Shown here one piece after another: positions 1-7,722 of a stretch of 36,750 nucleotides of DNA; the stretch's first letter is position 1; every line of letters starts with the position of its first letter. Made by a program: the position numbers and the translations under genes. The stretch is taken from contig JAKSBN010000094.1 of the NCBI GenBank assembly GCA_022361175.1, positions 1 to 36,750 on the forward strand, written 5' to 3'. Under the pieces are notes generated by a model, which saw only the letters and a program-made list of their open reading frames with translations, did no database searches and had not been told where the DNA came from. The stretch is from Pseudomonadota bacterium. GTDB lineage: Bacteria > Myxococcota_A > UBA9160 > UBA4427.

Positions 1-2
1 GA

Positions 3-185
3 TGGGGCTGCACGATGCTCGGACTGAGCCTGATGCAGGGCAAAGGGGTTGCGCGCGATCCCGAGCGCGCCCGGAGCGCGCTCGAGAGGGCTTGCAAATC
101 GCCTCTCGACAGAGGTCCCGCCTGTCTGAGTGCGCGCAAGCTGCTCGAGCGGCTCGCCGCTTCGCCCGGCCCGGATCCGGACTAG
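3..185 (+). CDS. Sel1-like repeat protein, C-terminal fragment
   Basis: Only the last 60 codons lie in the window; the frame is open to the left edge and stops at TAG 183-185. The visible peptide contains one clear Sel1 (TPR-like) signature: LGLSLMQGKGVARDPERA, then a pair of helices carrying ACK and a CL cysteine. The cysteine spacing resembles disulfide-stabilised Sel1 proteins such as the Helicobacter Hcp family, so this may be a secreted Cys-rich Sel1 protein. That is inference, because the N-terminus and any signal peptide are outside the window. Sel1 repeats are protein-binding scaffolds, and no partner can be named from this fragment. Confidence 0.7.
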   Translation, partial: WGCTMLGLSLMQGKGVARDPERARSALERACKSPLDRGPACLSARKLLERLAASPGPDPD

Positions 186-225
186 ATCGCAACTCAAGAG
201 TGCTTTGGCGAACAGGAGACGAGTC

Positions 226-501
226 GTGCAGTTCACCAAGGCCTTGCGCGAGCGGGTTCGCAGTGGCGAGGTGACCTGCAGCGTTCGCATCTGGAAGCAG
301 CCGCGCGTCGTGGTCGGCGGCCGCTACGCGCTGCCGCCGGGCGAGATCGAGGTCGAGTCGATTCTCGAGATCACCCTTGCGGACATCACCCCCGAGTTGG
401 CGAAGCGATCGGGATTTCGAGGCGTCGTCGATCTGCTGAAGGTGGCCAAGCACGGCCGCGGCGAGCGGGTCTTCCTGGTGGAGTTCTGCTACCGAGAGTA
501 G
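226..501 (+). CDS. ASCH/PUA-like domain protein
   Basis: A 91-residue protein. I start it at GTG 226, preceded by AGGAGA at 214-219; an upstream in-frame ATG at 130 lies inside the preceding Sel1 gene and gives an unnatural Arg/Ser-rich extension. The sequence fits the compact ASCH fold: a basic strand ending in VVVGGRYALPPGEIEVESI, then ITLADITPELAKRSGF (the typical 'I..ITPELARRSGF' segment), and a closing strand VFLVEFCY. ASCH domains are PUA-like and are thought to bind RNA; the biochemical role of free-standing ones is mostly unknown. The next gene follows after 17 bp, so the two are probably co-transcribed. Confidence 0.7.
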   Translation: MQFTKALRERVRSGEVTCSVRIWKQPRVVVGGRYALPPGEIEVESILEITLADITPELAKRSGFRGVVDLLKVAKHGRGERVFLVEFCYRE

Positions 502-518
502 ACACGACGGAGGTCAGC

Positions 519-938
519 GTGCAGATCGACCTGGCGGAGTCCGACGAGGACATCGTCGCCTGCTTTCCGGTGATGGGTCACCTCCGCGACCTCGCGAACG
601 CGGAGACCTTCCTCCAGCGGGTGCGCTCGCAAGAGCGCGCGGGCTATCGCCTGGCGGCGGTGCGCGAAGACGGCGAGCCCGTGGCCGTGGCCGGCTTTCG
701 CTTCACGGAGAATCTGGCCTGGGGGCGCCACCTGTACGTGGACGACCTGGTCGCGCTGCCCGAAGCCCGTTCCCGCGGCTACGGATCGGCACTGCTCGAG
801 TGGCTCGCCGAGTTCGGCCGCAAACAGGGTGCCGGACAGCTTCACCTGGACTCGGGCAACCACCGGACGGATGCCCACCGCTTCTATCGCCGAGAGGGAC
901 TGGAGGCGTCCAGCCTCCACTTTCACCGCCTGCTGTAG
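519..938 (+). CDS. GNAT family N-acetyltransferase
   Basis: 139 residues, GTG start at 519 with a GGAGG-type ribosome site at 509-513. The GNAT fold is visible: strand LYVDDLVALPEARSRGYGSALLEWL, where R-S-R-G-Y-G-S forms the acetyl-CoA pyrophosphate loop (motif A, around residues 85-90). The distal segment is LHLDSGNHRTDAHRFYRREGL, with the N..R..AHRFY pattern of motif B. It should transfer an acetyl group from acetyl-CoA to an amine; the substrate cannot be told. It lies 17 bp downstream of the ASCH gene and probably shares its transcript. Confidence 0.85.
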   Translation: MQIDLAESDEDIVACFPVMGHLRDLANAETFLQRVRSQERAGYRLAAVREDGEPVAVAGFRFTENLAWGRHLYVDDLVALPEARSRGYGSALLEWLAEFGRKQGAGQLHLDSGNHRTDAHRFYRREGLEASSLHFHRLL

Positions 939-940
939 CG

Positions 941-959
941 GGTTCCGGGACCCCGAACC
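941..959. terminator. GC palindrome after the GNAT gene
   Basis: GGTTCCGGGACCCCGAACC begins 2 bp after the GNAT stop and is a near-perfect palindrome (one central-arm mismatch). No T-tract follows. It could be a terminator stem or just an attenuating hairpin; support is weak. Confidence 0.25.
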
Positions 960-1100
960 GAGCCCTTCACCGCGGTGCAGATCGGCCTTTGGTACTCTCT
1001 CCGCCTCATCCTGTGCGCTCGAGCCGCCACCCGTCCGCGATCCCGAACGGCCCGGCAGCTCTGCGCCCGCTCCGCGAGGCCGCGGTCTCGGTGTACCCAG

Positions 1101-1430
1101 TTGCCCACGGTCCAGTTCGCCGGCCAGTCGGTGGAGTGTCTGCAGGGCTCCAACCTCCGCATGGTGTTGGTACGCGCCCGCCTGCCGTTGTACAACGACG
1201 CCGCCCGCGCGCTGAACTGCCGCGGACGCGGACGGTGTGGGACCTGCACCGTGCGGATCGAGGGCCCCGTGTCGGAACCGACCGAGGCCGAACGCGCGCG
1301 CCTCAAGCTGCCGCCGGACGGCGAGGACCGGGGGCTGCGCCTAGCGTGCCAGTGCACGGTCCTCGGCGACATCACCGTCACGAAGCTCGGCGGCTTCTTC
1401 GGCCGCCGCGAAGAACCGGACAAGGCCTGA
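1101..1430 (+). CDS. 2Fe-2S ferredoxin
   Basis: About 109 residues from TTG 1101 (LPTVQF...), the first start that gives the usual plant-type ferredoxin N-terminal strand. An upstream GTG at 975 adds 42 Arg/Ser/Cys-rich residues that look non-coding. The iron-sulfur loop is explicit: C-RGRGR-C-GT-C, with the fourth ligand in the LACQC segment about 40 residues later. The spacer SEPTEAERARLKLPP is typical of a ferredoxin group found in cyanobacteria and many GC-rich bacteria. It carries one electron at a time in the cytoplasm; no redox partner is adjacent. No good ribosome site is visible, so the start is provisional. Confidence 0.8.
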   Translation: MPTVQFAGQSVECLQGSNLRMVLVRARLPLYNDAARALNCRGRGRCGTCTVRIEGPVSEPTEAERARLKLPPDGEDRGLRLACQCTVLGDITVTKLGGFFGRREEPDKA

Positions 1431-1502
1431 CCGGCGCAGTCCGCCGCCGCCGGGATTCGTAGAATGCGGTCTCGTGCGACGGTTTGGCCCAGAGGCGTTC
1501 AC

Positions 1503-1907
1503 GTGTCCCACGGCGTGCATCTGGACAAACGGTCTCCGGCGGCAGAAGTGATCGGCCGGGAGGTCCTCGAGATCGATGCCGAGACCGGCGTCGTGCGATT
1601 GGCCTTCGTCGCGAAGCCCGAGTTTGCGAACCGCCACGGGACGGTCGCCGGCGGCTTCCTGGCCGCGATGCTCGACTCGACGACGGCCGCTCCCATTTTG
1701 GCGTTCCTCGCCGAGGAGCTGAGCGTCGTCACGACCGAACTCCGAGTCGCCTATCTGCGGCCGGCCGCCACCGGACCGCTCTTCGGCGTGGGACGGGTCA
1801 CCAAGCGCACCGAGCGCGAGGTCCTGGCCGAAGGAGAGCTCTCCGACGCCGAGGGCCACGCCATTGCGCGGGCGACGGCGAACTTTCGCGTCGTTTCCAA
1901 CCGTTGA
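1503..1907 (+). CDS. PaaI-type hotdog thioesterase
   Basis: 134 residues from GTG 1503, chosen because GAGG at 1492-1495 sits 7 bp upstream; ATG 1464 in the same frame would add 13 residues. The hotdog signature is FANRHGTVAGGFLAAMLDSTTA: HGTVAGGF is the thioesterase motif with N and H at the helix start, followed by a long central helix. The strand VTTELRVAYLRPA is the usual second half, and the C-terminal strands include AEGELSDAEGHAIARATANF. Such enzymes hydrolyse acyl-CoA thioesters, often aryl-acetyl or medium-chain. A TAGAAT hexamer at 1460-1465 could be a -10 element. Confidence 0.8.
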   Translation: MSHGVHLDKRSPAAEVIGREVLEIDAETGVVRLAFVAKPEFANRHGTVAGGFLAAMLDSTTAAPILAFLAEELSVVTTELRVAYLRPAATGPLFGVGRVTKRTEREVLAEGELSDAEGHAIARATANFRVVSNR

Positions 1908-1936
1908 GAGAACGGGCGGCATGATTGCACTGCGAG

Positions 1937-1960
1937 CGTCCCGCCCGAGCGAGCGGGACG
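1937..1960. terminator. Bidirectional hairpin between convergent genes
   Basis: CGTCCCGC, an 8-nt loop, then GCGGGACG form a perfect 8-bp stem, extendable by GAGC/GCTC with one bulged base. It lies in the 139-bp gap between the thioesterase (+) and the VOC gene (-), where a shared terminator is expected. No U-tract is visible on either strand. Confidence 0.45.
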
Positions 1961-2046
1961 GCTCCACATCGCACGCCTGATCGCGGCCCCGGAGCACCGG
2001 GGCGCGGGCGTCGCGTGCCAGTGGCTCCGCGCTCGAGCGGCCCGGG

Positions 2047-2481
2047 CTAGGCCGGCGGCTGCAGATCCTCGGGAGCCACGTCGCGCACGTGCTGCGCGAA
2101 GTACCACTGGTGGCCCTCGGGGTCCGTGGCTCCGTAGCGGCGGTCCCCGTAGAACTGGTCCTCCGGCTCCTCGAGAATCTCGGCCCCCGCCTCCTTCGCG
2201 CGCTGGAAGTGCTTGTCGACCTCGTCCACGTAGACGTAGAGGCTCTGGGTCGTCTCGCCGAGCCCTTTCGGGTTGCGGTAGTCCGGACCGGGACAGCCGA
2301 GCATGATCACGCCGTCGGCGTACTCCATCTCGGCGTGCAGGATGGCGCCGTCCGGTGCGGATATGCGCGATCGCTCTCGCAGGCCGAAGGCCCGCGCGAG
2401 CCAGTCCAGTGCTCCGGCCACGTCCTTGTAGTACAGGTAGGGAGAGATGCGGGGCGTGTCGTCGGGGGGGTTGCTGGGCAT
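2047..2481 (-). CDS. VOC superfamily (glyoxalase/PhnB-like) protein
   Basis: 144 residues, ATG at 2481 with GAGGAGG about 8 bp upstream. It starts with RISPYLYYKDVAGALDWLARAFG, the first beta-alpha-beta unit of a vicinal-oxygen-chelate fold. It continues with AILHAEMEYADGVIMLG and then the second module, QSLYVYVDEVDKHFQRAKEAGAEILEEPEDQFYGDRRYGATDPEGHQWYFAQHV. The 'YGDR.Y...DPEGH.W.FA.H' ending is typical of the PhnB-like branch. Candidate metal ligands are the His in the first module and Glu/His near the end. Substrate unknown; members include glyoxalases and antibiotic-binding proteins. Confidence 0.85.
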   Translation of the reverse strand: MPSNPPDDTPRISPYLYYKDVAGALDWLARAFGLRERSRISAPDGAILHAEMEYADGVIMLGCPGPDYRNPKGLGETTQSLYVYVDEVDKHFQRAKEAGAEILEEPEDQFYGDRRYGATDPEGHQWYFAQHVRDVAPEDLQPPA

Positions 2482-2621
2482 CCTGGGGCCTCCTCGGTCC
2501 TCCTCGGTGGGATCCCCGATCCTATCACGGCGTCGAGCTTCGCCGACAACCAGCGGACTTCCGGGAGGGCGATGGCCAACCTGTACCTCGCCAGACGCGA
2601 GTCCCAGCGGAGGACGCCCGC

Positions 2622-3269
2622 GTGATTCGCTGTGTCGCTTTCGATCTCGACGGGGTGGTGATCCCGTCGGAGCCGAGCTTCGACTACTTCGAAGCGGAGC
2701 ACGGGATCTCGCGGTCGCAGTTTCGGGTCTTCTTCGAGGGGCCTTACCTCGCCGCCATGCGCGGCGAGCGCGACCTCCCGGAGGTGCTCGCGCCGACGCT
2801 CCGCGCCTGGGGCTGGCGGGGTTCCCTCTCGGAGTTCACCCGGCTCTGGTTCGGCTCGGCGGATCGCTGCGATCCCGATGCGGCGGTGCTCATCCGCGAA
2901 CTCGCGCAGCTGGGCCTCTTGTGTTGCGCCGCCTCGAACCAGGACCACCAGCGCGCTCGCCACCTGGACGGTGTCGCGGGTTTCCAGGAGCTCTTCCCCA
3001 GGAGATTCTTCTCCTGTCGCGTGGGCGCCATGAAGCCCTCCGAGGCCTTCTTCACCCGTGTAGAGCGCTCGCTGGAGCTGGCCGCGGAGGAGATCCTGTT
3101 CCTGGACGACAAGCCGGAGAACGTGCGGGCGGCAGCCGCCTGCGGCTGGCAGTCCGCCCACGTCGCGGCGCCGGGCCGGCTCCGGGCCGTGGTCGCGTCC
3201 TTCCTCCCGGAGGTGACGGACTCCGGACGCGGGAGCAACTCGCAGGGAGACCGCTTCCGCGCGGTCTGA
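2622..3269 (+). CDS. HAD-superfamily hydrolase
   Basis: 215 residues, GTG at 2622 with GGAGG at 2609-2613. All four HAD motifs can be read: motif I FDLDGVVIPSE (nucleophile and acid/base Asp, residues 7-9), motif II Ser in AASNQD, motif III Lys in GAMKPSEAFF, and motif IV FLDDKPENV. The helical cap between residues 15 and 80 makes it a subfamily I enzyme, related to phosphatases of the YihX/haloacid dehalogenase type. It should hydrolyse a small phosphomonoester; the substrate is unknown. The C-terminal 20 residues are polar and outside the fold. Confidence 0.85.
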   Translation: MIRCVAFDLDGVVIPSEPSFDYFEAEHGISRSQFRVFFEGPYLAAMRGERDLPEVLAPTLRAWGWRGSLSEFTRLWFGSADRCDPDAAVLIRELAQLGLLCCAASNQDHQRARHLDGVAGFQELFPRRFFSCRVGAMKPSEAFFTRVERSLELAAEEILFLDDKPENVRAAAACGWQSAHVAAPGRLRAVVASFLPEVTDSGRGSNSQGDRFRAV

Positions 3270-3333
3270 TAGCCTCCCGCCCGATGGGGATCGTTGCAGC
3301 GCCGCCCGTCGGACCGCTGCGGGCCGGGCCACC

Positions 3334-4299
3334 TTGATCCAAACCCGATTCACTCGCCTCCTGAACGCGACGGCTCCGATTCAACTGGCGGCGATGCCCG
3401 GCGTCACCACGCCCGAACTGGTGACCCAGGTGGCCGCCGCCGGGGGCGTCGGCATGTTGCCCGCCGCGATGCTGTCGCCGGAGGTGCTGAACGGCACCTT
3501 GGATGCGCTCGGCGAAAGCAAGGCCGGCGCCTTCGGCGTCAACTTCCTGATGCCGTTTCTCGACCCCGCATGCGTGGCTGTCGCGGCCCGCAAGGCCGCG
3601 CTCGTCGAGTTCTTCTACGGCGAACCGGATGCGGAGCTCGTCGCGCGGGTTCACGACCAGGGGGCGCTCGTCAGCTGGCAGGTCGGCTCCGTTGCCGAAG
3701 CCGCGGCGGCAGAGCACGCGGGCTGTGATCTGATCGTGGCCCAGGGCACCGGGGCGGGTGGACACGTCCGCGGCCACACGAGCCTCATCCCGCTTCTCTC
3801 GGAAGTCCTGGATGCGGTGGAAGCCCCGGTGCTGGCCGCGGGCGGCATCGCCACGGCCCGCGATCTCGCGGCCGTACTGGCGTGCGGGGCGGACGGCGCG
3901 CGCGTCGGAACGCGCTTCGTCGCCGCCGCCGAATCGGGCGCCCATCCCGACTACGTGAAGGCCCTGCTCGACGCCACGGCAGCCGACACCTGTCTCACCG
4001 AGGCTTTCTCGGGGATGTGGCCGGATGCTCCGCACCGGGTGCTTCGCTCCGCGGTCGAGGCGGCCGAGACGGCCACCGACGACGTCGTGGGAGAGACGCG
4101 TTTGGGTGGGCAGGCTCTGCCGGTACCGCGCCTCTCGGTCTTCTGTCCCAGCGCGGAAACCACCGGCCGCATCGACGCCATGGCGCTCTACGCGGGCGAA
4201 TCGGTGTCCCACGTACGCGGGGTGGACCCGGCCGGCGCGATCGTGGCTGAACTCGTCTCCGGTGCGGAAGAGGCCCTGCGTCGGGCTCCCGTCTCGTGA
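3334..4299 (+). CDS. Nitronate monooxygenase (2-nitropropane dioxygenase family)
   Basis: 321 residues from TTG 3334. The N-terminus TRFTRLLNATAPIQLAAM matches the family's opening strand, so the rare start is credible. FMN TIM-barrel features are present: PGVTTPELVTQVAAAGGVGML, AQGTGAGGHVRGH with the GGH catalytic/FMN-contact motif, PVLAAGGIATARDLAAVLACGADGARVGTRFVAA (phosphate-binding loops). It oxidises alkyl nitronates such as propionate-3-nitronate to carbonyl and nitrite. A 17-codon open frame (ATG 3284) stops in TTGA, overlapping this start, so translational coupling is possible. The last codons overlap the next gene by GTGA, which indicates co-translation with the SDR. Confidence 0.85.
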   Translation: MIQTRFTRLLNATAPIQLAAMPGVTTPELVTQVAAAGGVGMLPAAMLSPEVLNGTLDALGESKAGAFGVNFLMPFLDPACVAVAARKAALVEFFYGEPDAELVARVHDQGALVSWQVGSVAEAAAAEHAGCDLIVAQGTGAGGHVRGHTSLIPLLSEVLDAVEAPVLAAGGIATARDLAAVLACGADGARVGTRFVAAAESGAHPDYVKALLDATAADTCLTEAFSGMWPDAPHRVLRSAVEAAETATDDVVGETRLGGQALPVPRLSVFCPSAETTGRIDAMALYAGESVSHVRGVDPAGAIVAELVSGAEEALRRAPVS

Positions 4300-5273
4300 A
4301 CGAATCCCCGTACTGGAGCCTCGACCAAGCGGTCCGCGAGCCGCCGCGCGGCGTATTGGCGCGGCTGGCCGCAGGCATGTGGCGGCAGACGTCGCGCTCG
4401 CGCATCTGCCCCCCCACGTTGCGTCTGGACGGCCAGCTCGCACTGGTGACGGGCGGCAATGCCGGCATCGGCCTCGGAATCTGCCGTGGACTGCTGCGGC
4501 GCGGTGCCGACGTCGTGCTCTTGTCCCGCAACGAGTCGAAGGCCGCCGAGGCCTGCGCGCGCCTGCGCGCGGAATCCGAGGCGTGGGGCGACGCATCGGG
4601 GACCGTCGACGCGGTGCGCGTCGATCTCGGCGATCTCGCCGCGGTACGCGAGGGTGCCCGTCGCCTGGCCTCGCAGCTGCGCGATCGCCGCGCCGATCTC
4701 CTCGTCTGCAATGCAGGAGTCTGGCCGCTGCGGCACAGCACCTCGTCCCAGGGACACGAGCTGGCGTTCGCGACGAACGTGCTGGGCCACTTCGCCCTGC
4801 TGCGCCACACGCTCGCGACGACGCTGACCGATGCGGCGCGCATCGTGATGCTGACGGGAGACATCTACGTGCTCGCCGGCGATTGCGGCCCCGACTACCC
4901 GTACCAGACGCCCCTCGGCGGCATGCTCGCCTACTGCCGCTCGAAGCTCGGCAATCTGTGGCTGGCCCAGCAGCTGCAGGAACGGCACCCCCAACTCCAC
5001 GTGGTGAGCGTGCATCCGGGGGTCGTCGCCAGCGGGCTCGGGGGAACGGGCGGCGCGCTCGGGACCTGGATTCGCCGCCGCACCCTGATCGACGCCGACC
5101 GCGGCGCGCAGAGCAGCCTGTACGCCGCCGTGGAGCCCCGCGTGCCGCGGGGAAGCTATCTCCACAACACCTTCGGACGGGTGGACCTGGCGCGCGCAGA
5201 CGCGGCCCGGGACAGCGCCCGCGCCGCGCGGTTGTGGGCCCAGTGCGAGTCGCTCTGCGAGGGCTTCGACTAG
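4296..5273 (+). CDS. Short-chain dehydrogenase/reductase, retinol-dehydrogenase-like
   Basis: 325 residues, GTG 4296 overlapping the preceding stop (GTGA). The Rossmann motif TGGNAGIGLG begins near residue 52, NADP-type Arg follows in LLSRNESKA, NAG is in VCNAGVWPL, and the catalytic dyad YCRSK is near residue 211, followed by VSVHPGVV. A 45-residue N-terminal extension (PYWSLDQAVREPPRGVLARL) precedes the core, as in retinol-dehydrogenase/WWOX-like SDRs. It reduces or oxidises a carbonyl/alcohol with NAD(P); the substrate may be linked to the upstream nitronate monooxygenase product, which is speculation. Its TAG stop is part of the CTAG that borders the inverted-repeat element at 5270-5425. 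Confidence 0.85.
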   Translation: MNESPYWSLDQAVREPPRGVLARLAAGMWRQTSRSRICPPTLRLDGQLALVTGGNAGIGLGICRGLLRRGADVVLLSRNESKAAEACARLRAESEAWGDASGTVDAVRVDLGDLAAVREGARRLASQLRDRRADLLVCNAGVWPLRHSTSSQGHELAFATNVLGHFALLRHTLATTLTDAARIVMLTGDIYVLAGDCGPDYPYQTPLGGMLAYCRSKLGNLWLAQQLQERHPQLHVVSVHPGVVASGLGGTGGALGTWIRRRTLIDADRGAQSSLYAAVEPRVPRGSYLHNTFGRVDLARADAARDSARAARLWAQCESLCEGFD

Positions 5274-5425
5274 AGGCCATCTCACAAACCTCTCGGTCGC
5301 CAGAGTCGCGTCCTCGAGCCGATCTCTACGTTGCGAAATCTCGACGTAGCGACCGCTGTGCCTGCGCCGATCTCGGCCCGAATCCGCGCCTCTGGCTCGG
5401 TCGAGGTTTATGAGATGACCTCTAG
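5270..5425. mobile_element. MITE-like element with 23-bp terminal inverted repeats
   Basis: Left arm 5270-5292 and right arm 5403-5425 are inverted copies matching at 21 of 23 positions. Read inward, both start CTAGAGG, then C or T, then CATCTCA, then C or T, then AAACCTC. The interior has further pairing (GCCAGAG with CTCTGGC, CTACGT with ACGTAG), so the 156 bp can fold end to end. There is no ORF inside. TA or CTAG at both ends would serve as target duplication. From memory the ends look like IS5-family (IS427/IS1031-type) termini; this was not searched. It sits exactly between two convergent genes and supplies both TAG stops. Confidence 0.6.
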
Positions 5426-6627
5426 AGCCTCTCGGAGCCGCTGCGCGCGGCCGCGGTCTCGTCCCGGTGCTTGCGCAGATAGGTCATGAAGGGGGTGCCG
5501 CCCGTGCCCACGTCGGAGGGGTTGGCGGCCTGGCGGCACGCCTGCTGGTGGATGTAGCGGGCCGCGAACTCGAGATGGGTGGAGCGGAACGCCTCCAACC
5601 AGTGAAGACAGGCGTCGCGCAGCTCGGCCAGTGCGGGACGCGCGCCGGCCAAGCGGGCGACGGTCGCTGCCAACGGCGGCCCCGCTTCGACGGCCTCCAG
5701 GAAGGCCCGATGCCCCGGCGGCATGTAGTCCCGCATCTCGTCCAGGTAGGCGCGCAGCGGGTCGGGCACGTGGGGGACGCCCAGCAGCGCATCCAGGCAC
5801 GGCACGATGCTGCTCTGGGCGCCGGTCTCGCCGCGCAGGCGCAGCCGTTCGGGTTCGCCCCCCGCCTCGGCTCCGTACAGCAGTCCGTCGGAGAGCGCGG
5901 GATGGCCCTTCCAGCCGTGGATGAAAGGGCGCACGCGGTGGAAGTAGACGTAGGGATCGCAGTGCTCCGGCGTGCGGAGCAGGGTGGCGTTCATGGCCTC
6001 GAGCGCCTCGGCCACGGCCTCCAGGGCGCGCTCCAGCCCGTCCAGGTCCTCCCCGGCGGCGGCGGCGCGCGCGGGCCCCAGAGAGCGAAGCGCCGGCGCC
6101 GCCAGGGCTTCGATCTCCACGTGGATGGCGATGAACCAATCCTCGTCGGACCCGCCCAGAAAGTTCTGCAGGATGGCCACGTTCTCGGCCGCGATGGGGC
6201 CGTCCGGATCGAGGCGTCGCCAATTGTCGAGGGCGTAGGAGGCGTAGGACAGGACCGGCGGACGACCGAGCGCGCGCGCCAGCGCGCGCCACGGCACCGC
6301 CAGCACCGCCGGCAGCTCCGGCCGCGCCGCCCCGCGCTCCCAGACGTAGGCGTGGCCCAGGAACGACAGGGCGCGCATGGCCGCCCGGCGGTCGGGCTCG
6401 GTTTCGGCGGCCTCCGCCGGCAGCAGGGACAGGGCTTCGACGGCGGATCCCAGGCGTCCGGCCAGCAGGCGCTTCGGAATCTCCGCCGCCAGCTCCTGCC
6501 ACGGATGCAGCAGCGCGGGGAGCTCGCGGGCCGGGTCGGCCTCGGGCAGAAAGCCGCGCGCGGGGCTCACGCCAAAGGCCTTGAGCCCTTCGGGGTCCGG
6601 GGGCAACGCGCGGACGACCGCCGACAT
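5422..6627 (-). CDS. Indoleamine 2,3-dioxygenase family protein
   Basis: 401 residues, ATG at 6627. Family hallmarks are clear: SYASYALDNWRRLD (distal haem pocket), WFIAIHVEIEA, RPFIHGWKGHP, GETGAQSSIVPCLDALLG, YMPPGHRAFLEA, and FRSTHLEFAARYIHQQ, where the His is the expected proximal haem ligand. Family members cleave the indole ring of L-tryptophan to N-formylkynurenine with O2. Length matches eukaryotic and bacterial IDOs. No kynureninase or formamidase is in the window, so the metabolic outlet is unknown. The stop TAG lies in the CTAG of the inverted-repeat element. Only weak ribosome-site character (TCGGAG) precedes the ATG. Confidence 0.85.
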   Translation of the reverse strand: MSAVVRALPPDPEGLKAFGVSPARGFLPEADPARELPALLHPWQELAAEIPKRLLAGRLGSAVEALSLLPAEAAETEPDRRAAMRALSFLGHAYVWERGAARPELPAVLAVPWRALARALGRPPVLSYASYALDNWRRLDPDGPIAAENVAILQNFLGGSDEDWFIAIHVEIEALAAPALRSLGPARAAAAGEDLDGLERALEAVAEALEAMNATLLRTPEHCDPYVYFHRVRPFIHGWKGHPALSDGLLYGAEAGGEPERLRLRGETGAQSSIVPCLDALLGVPHVPDPLRAYLDEMRDYMPPGHRAFLEAVEAGPPLAATVARLAGARPALAELRDACLHWLEAFRSTHLEFAARYIHQQACRQAANPSDVGTGGTPFMTYLRKHRDETAAARSGSERL

Positions 6628-6674
6628 CTCCGACTTGGGATCGGCCGACCCTCGCCCGCCCTTGACCGCAACGG

Positions 6675-6700
6675 CTGGGAGCCTGACCCAAGGCTCCTAG
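6675..6700 (-). terminator. Hairpin at the end of the YdjC gene
   Basis: CTGGGAGCCT and AGGCTCCTAG flank a 6-nt loop and form a 10-bp stem (one G-T pair) that includes the stop codon of the deacetylase gene. On the minus strand it would slow or stop transcription before the dioxygenase gene. There is no U-tract. Confidence 0.35.
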
Positions 6701-7614
6701 GAGGCGGCGGTGCGCAGCAGGGCTCGCAGCGGTCGCATGCCGAGCGTGTGGATGCCCTCCTGCTCGAGCACCTCGCGGGCGCCGCTTTCCCCGTAGAACT
6801 CGCGCTCGAACTCGCGGCAGTGCGCGTCGGTGGTGACGCCCGCCAGGCCCGAGCCCTCGGCGGCGTGCAGAATGACGTAGTGCACCCCGGGCCCCAGGCT
6901 GCGCAGGCGCCTCTCGTTGTGAGCTCGCCCCTCCCCGGGCGCAAACCCGAGGGAGTTGGCGTCGAACCCGTCGAGCACCGGAATGCCGTCTTCCGCCAGC
7001 TCGGACGCGAGCTTGCGGAAGACGGGCTCGAGCGCCGCGGGAAAGCCGCCGGCCTCCAGCTGGCGCCCGGTGGGCGCGGCCGCGAAGACCGGCAGGGAGA
7101 ACTCGAGTGCCAGCTCGCGATAGACCGGTAGCAACGACGGCGCCAGCACCGTCCCCATGTGAGAGTCCAGGTGGGTGACGTCGATGCCCGCCTCGAGCGC
7201 CGTACGCACCTGAGCGCGGAGCTCGGTGCGCACGTCCTCCACCTGCGCACGGGCCAGCGTCAGTGCCGTGCTGGCCAGGAGATTTCCGTCGTCGTCCACC
7301 AGCGAGGGCACCGCGTCGGCCCCCGCGACCGGACCCCAGCGATACCCCTCCCACTCGGCGTTCAAGGTCAGGTGGACGCCCAAGTCCAGCTCTGGGTGGG
7401 CGCGCGCGTGCGCCGCGGCGGCGGCAAAGGCGGGGCACGGCACCATCAGACTGCCGCAGGTGGCCACACCCCGTTCGAGAACTTCGAAGCCGCCCCGATT
7501 GGCGGCCTCGTGCATCCCCAGGTCGTCCACGTGCAGGATCGCCACACGCGCGTCGTCCCCGAAGCCGAGCCGTTGCAGAAGTTCTCCCACCCGTTTCCTC
7601 CGAAAGCGCCACAT
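6697..7614 (-). CDS. YdjC/ChbG-family carbohydrate deacetylase
   Basis: 305 residues from ATG 7614. The diagnostic AILHVDDLGMHEAANRG (metal-binding DD near residue 29) is followed by GVHLTLNAEWEGYRWGPV (His ligand), VTHLDSHMGTVLAPSLLPVYREL (H-x-D-x-H motif), and the late segments YVILHAAEG and REFEREFYG. YdjC proteins are metal-dependent amidases that remove acetyl groups from N-acetyl sugars such as chitobiose derivatives or hopanoid-linked sugars (HpnK). No sugar-uptake or hopanoid genes are adjacent, so the substrate is open. No Shine-Dalgarno precedes the ATG, and it is transcribed toward the dioxygenase gene. Confidence 0.85.
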   Translation of the reverse strand: MWRFRRKRVGELLQRLGFGDDARVAILHVDDLGMHEAANRGGFEVLERGVATCGSLMVPCPAFAAAAAHARAHPELDLGVHLTLNAEWEGYRWGPVAGADAVPSLVDDDGNLLASTALTLARAQVEDVRTELRAQVRTALEAGIDVTHLDSHMGTVLAPSLLPVYRELALEFSLPVFAAAPTGRQLEAGGFPAALEPVFRKLASELAEDGIPVLDGFDANSLGFAPGEGRAHNERRLRSLGPGVHYVILHAAEGSGLAGVTTDAHCREFEREFYGESGAREVLEQEGIHTLGMRPLRALLRTAAS

Positions 7615-7722
7615 ACGCAGAGCATGAACAGACGCCGAGCCGGCGTCCAGTCGGAAAACGAGCTCAGTGCCGCCAAACGACCGCTCGAGGCGTGGTCGCC
7701 CACGGCGCGATACTCTCGCGCC

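Noticed and set aside
975..1100. N-terminal extension or signal peptide for the ferredoxin
   Set aside because: Arg/Ser/Cys-rich, not hydrophobic, and family members start at the LPTVQF strand.
3052..5280. 742-codon open frame on the minus strand opposite the HAD, nitronate monooxygenase and SDR genes
   Set aside because: Arg/Pro/Ala-rich shadow frame without domains; the plus-strand genes are unambiguous.
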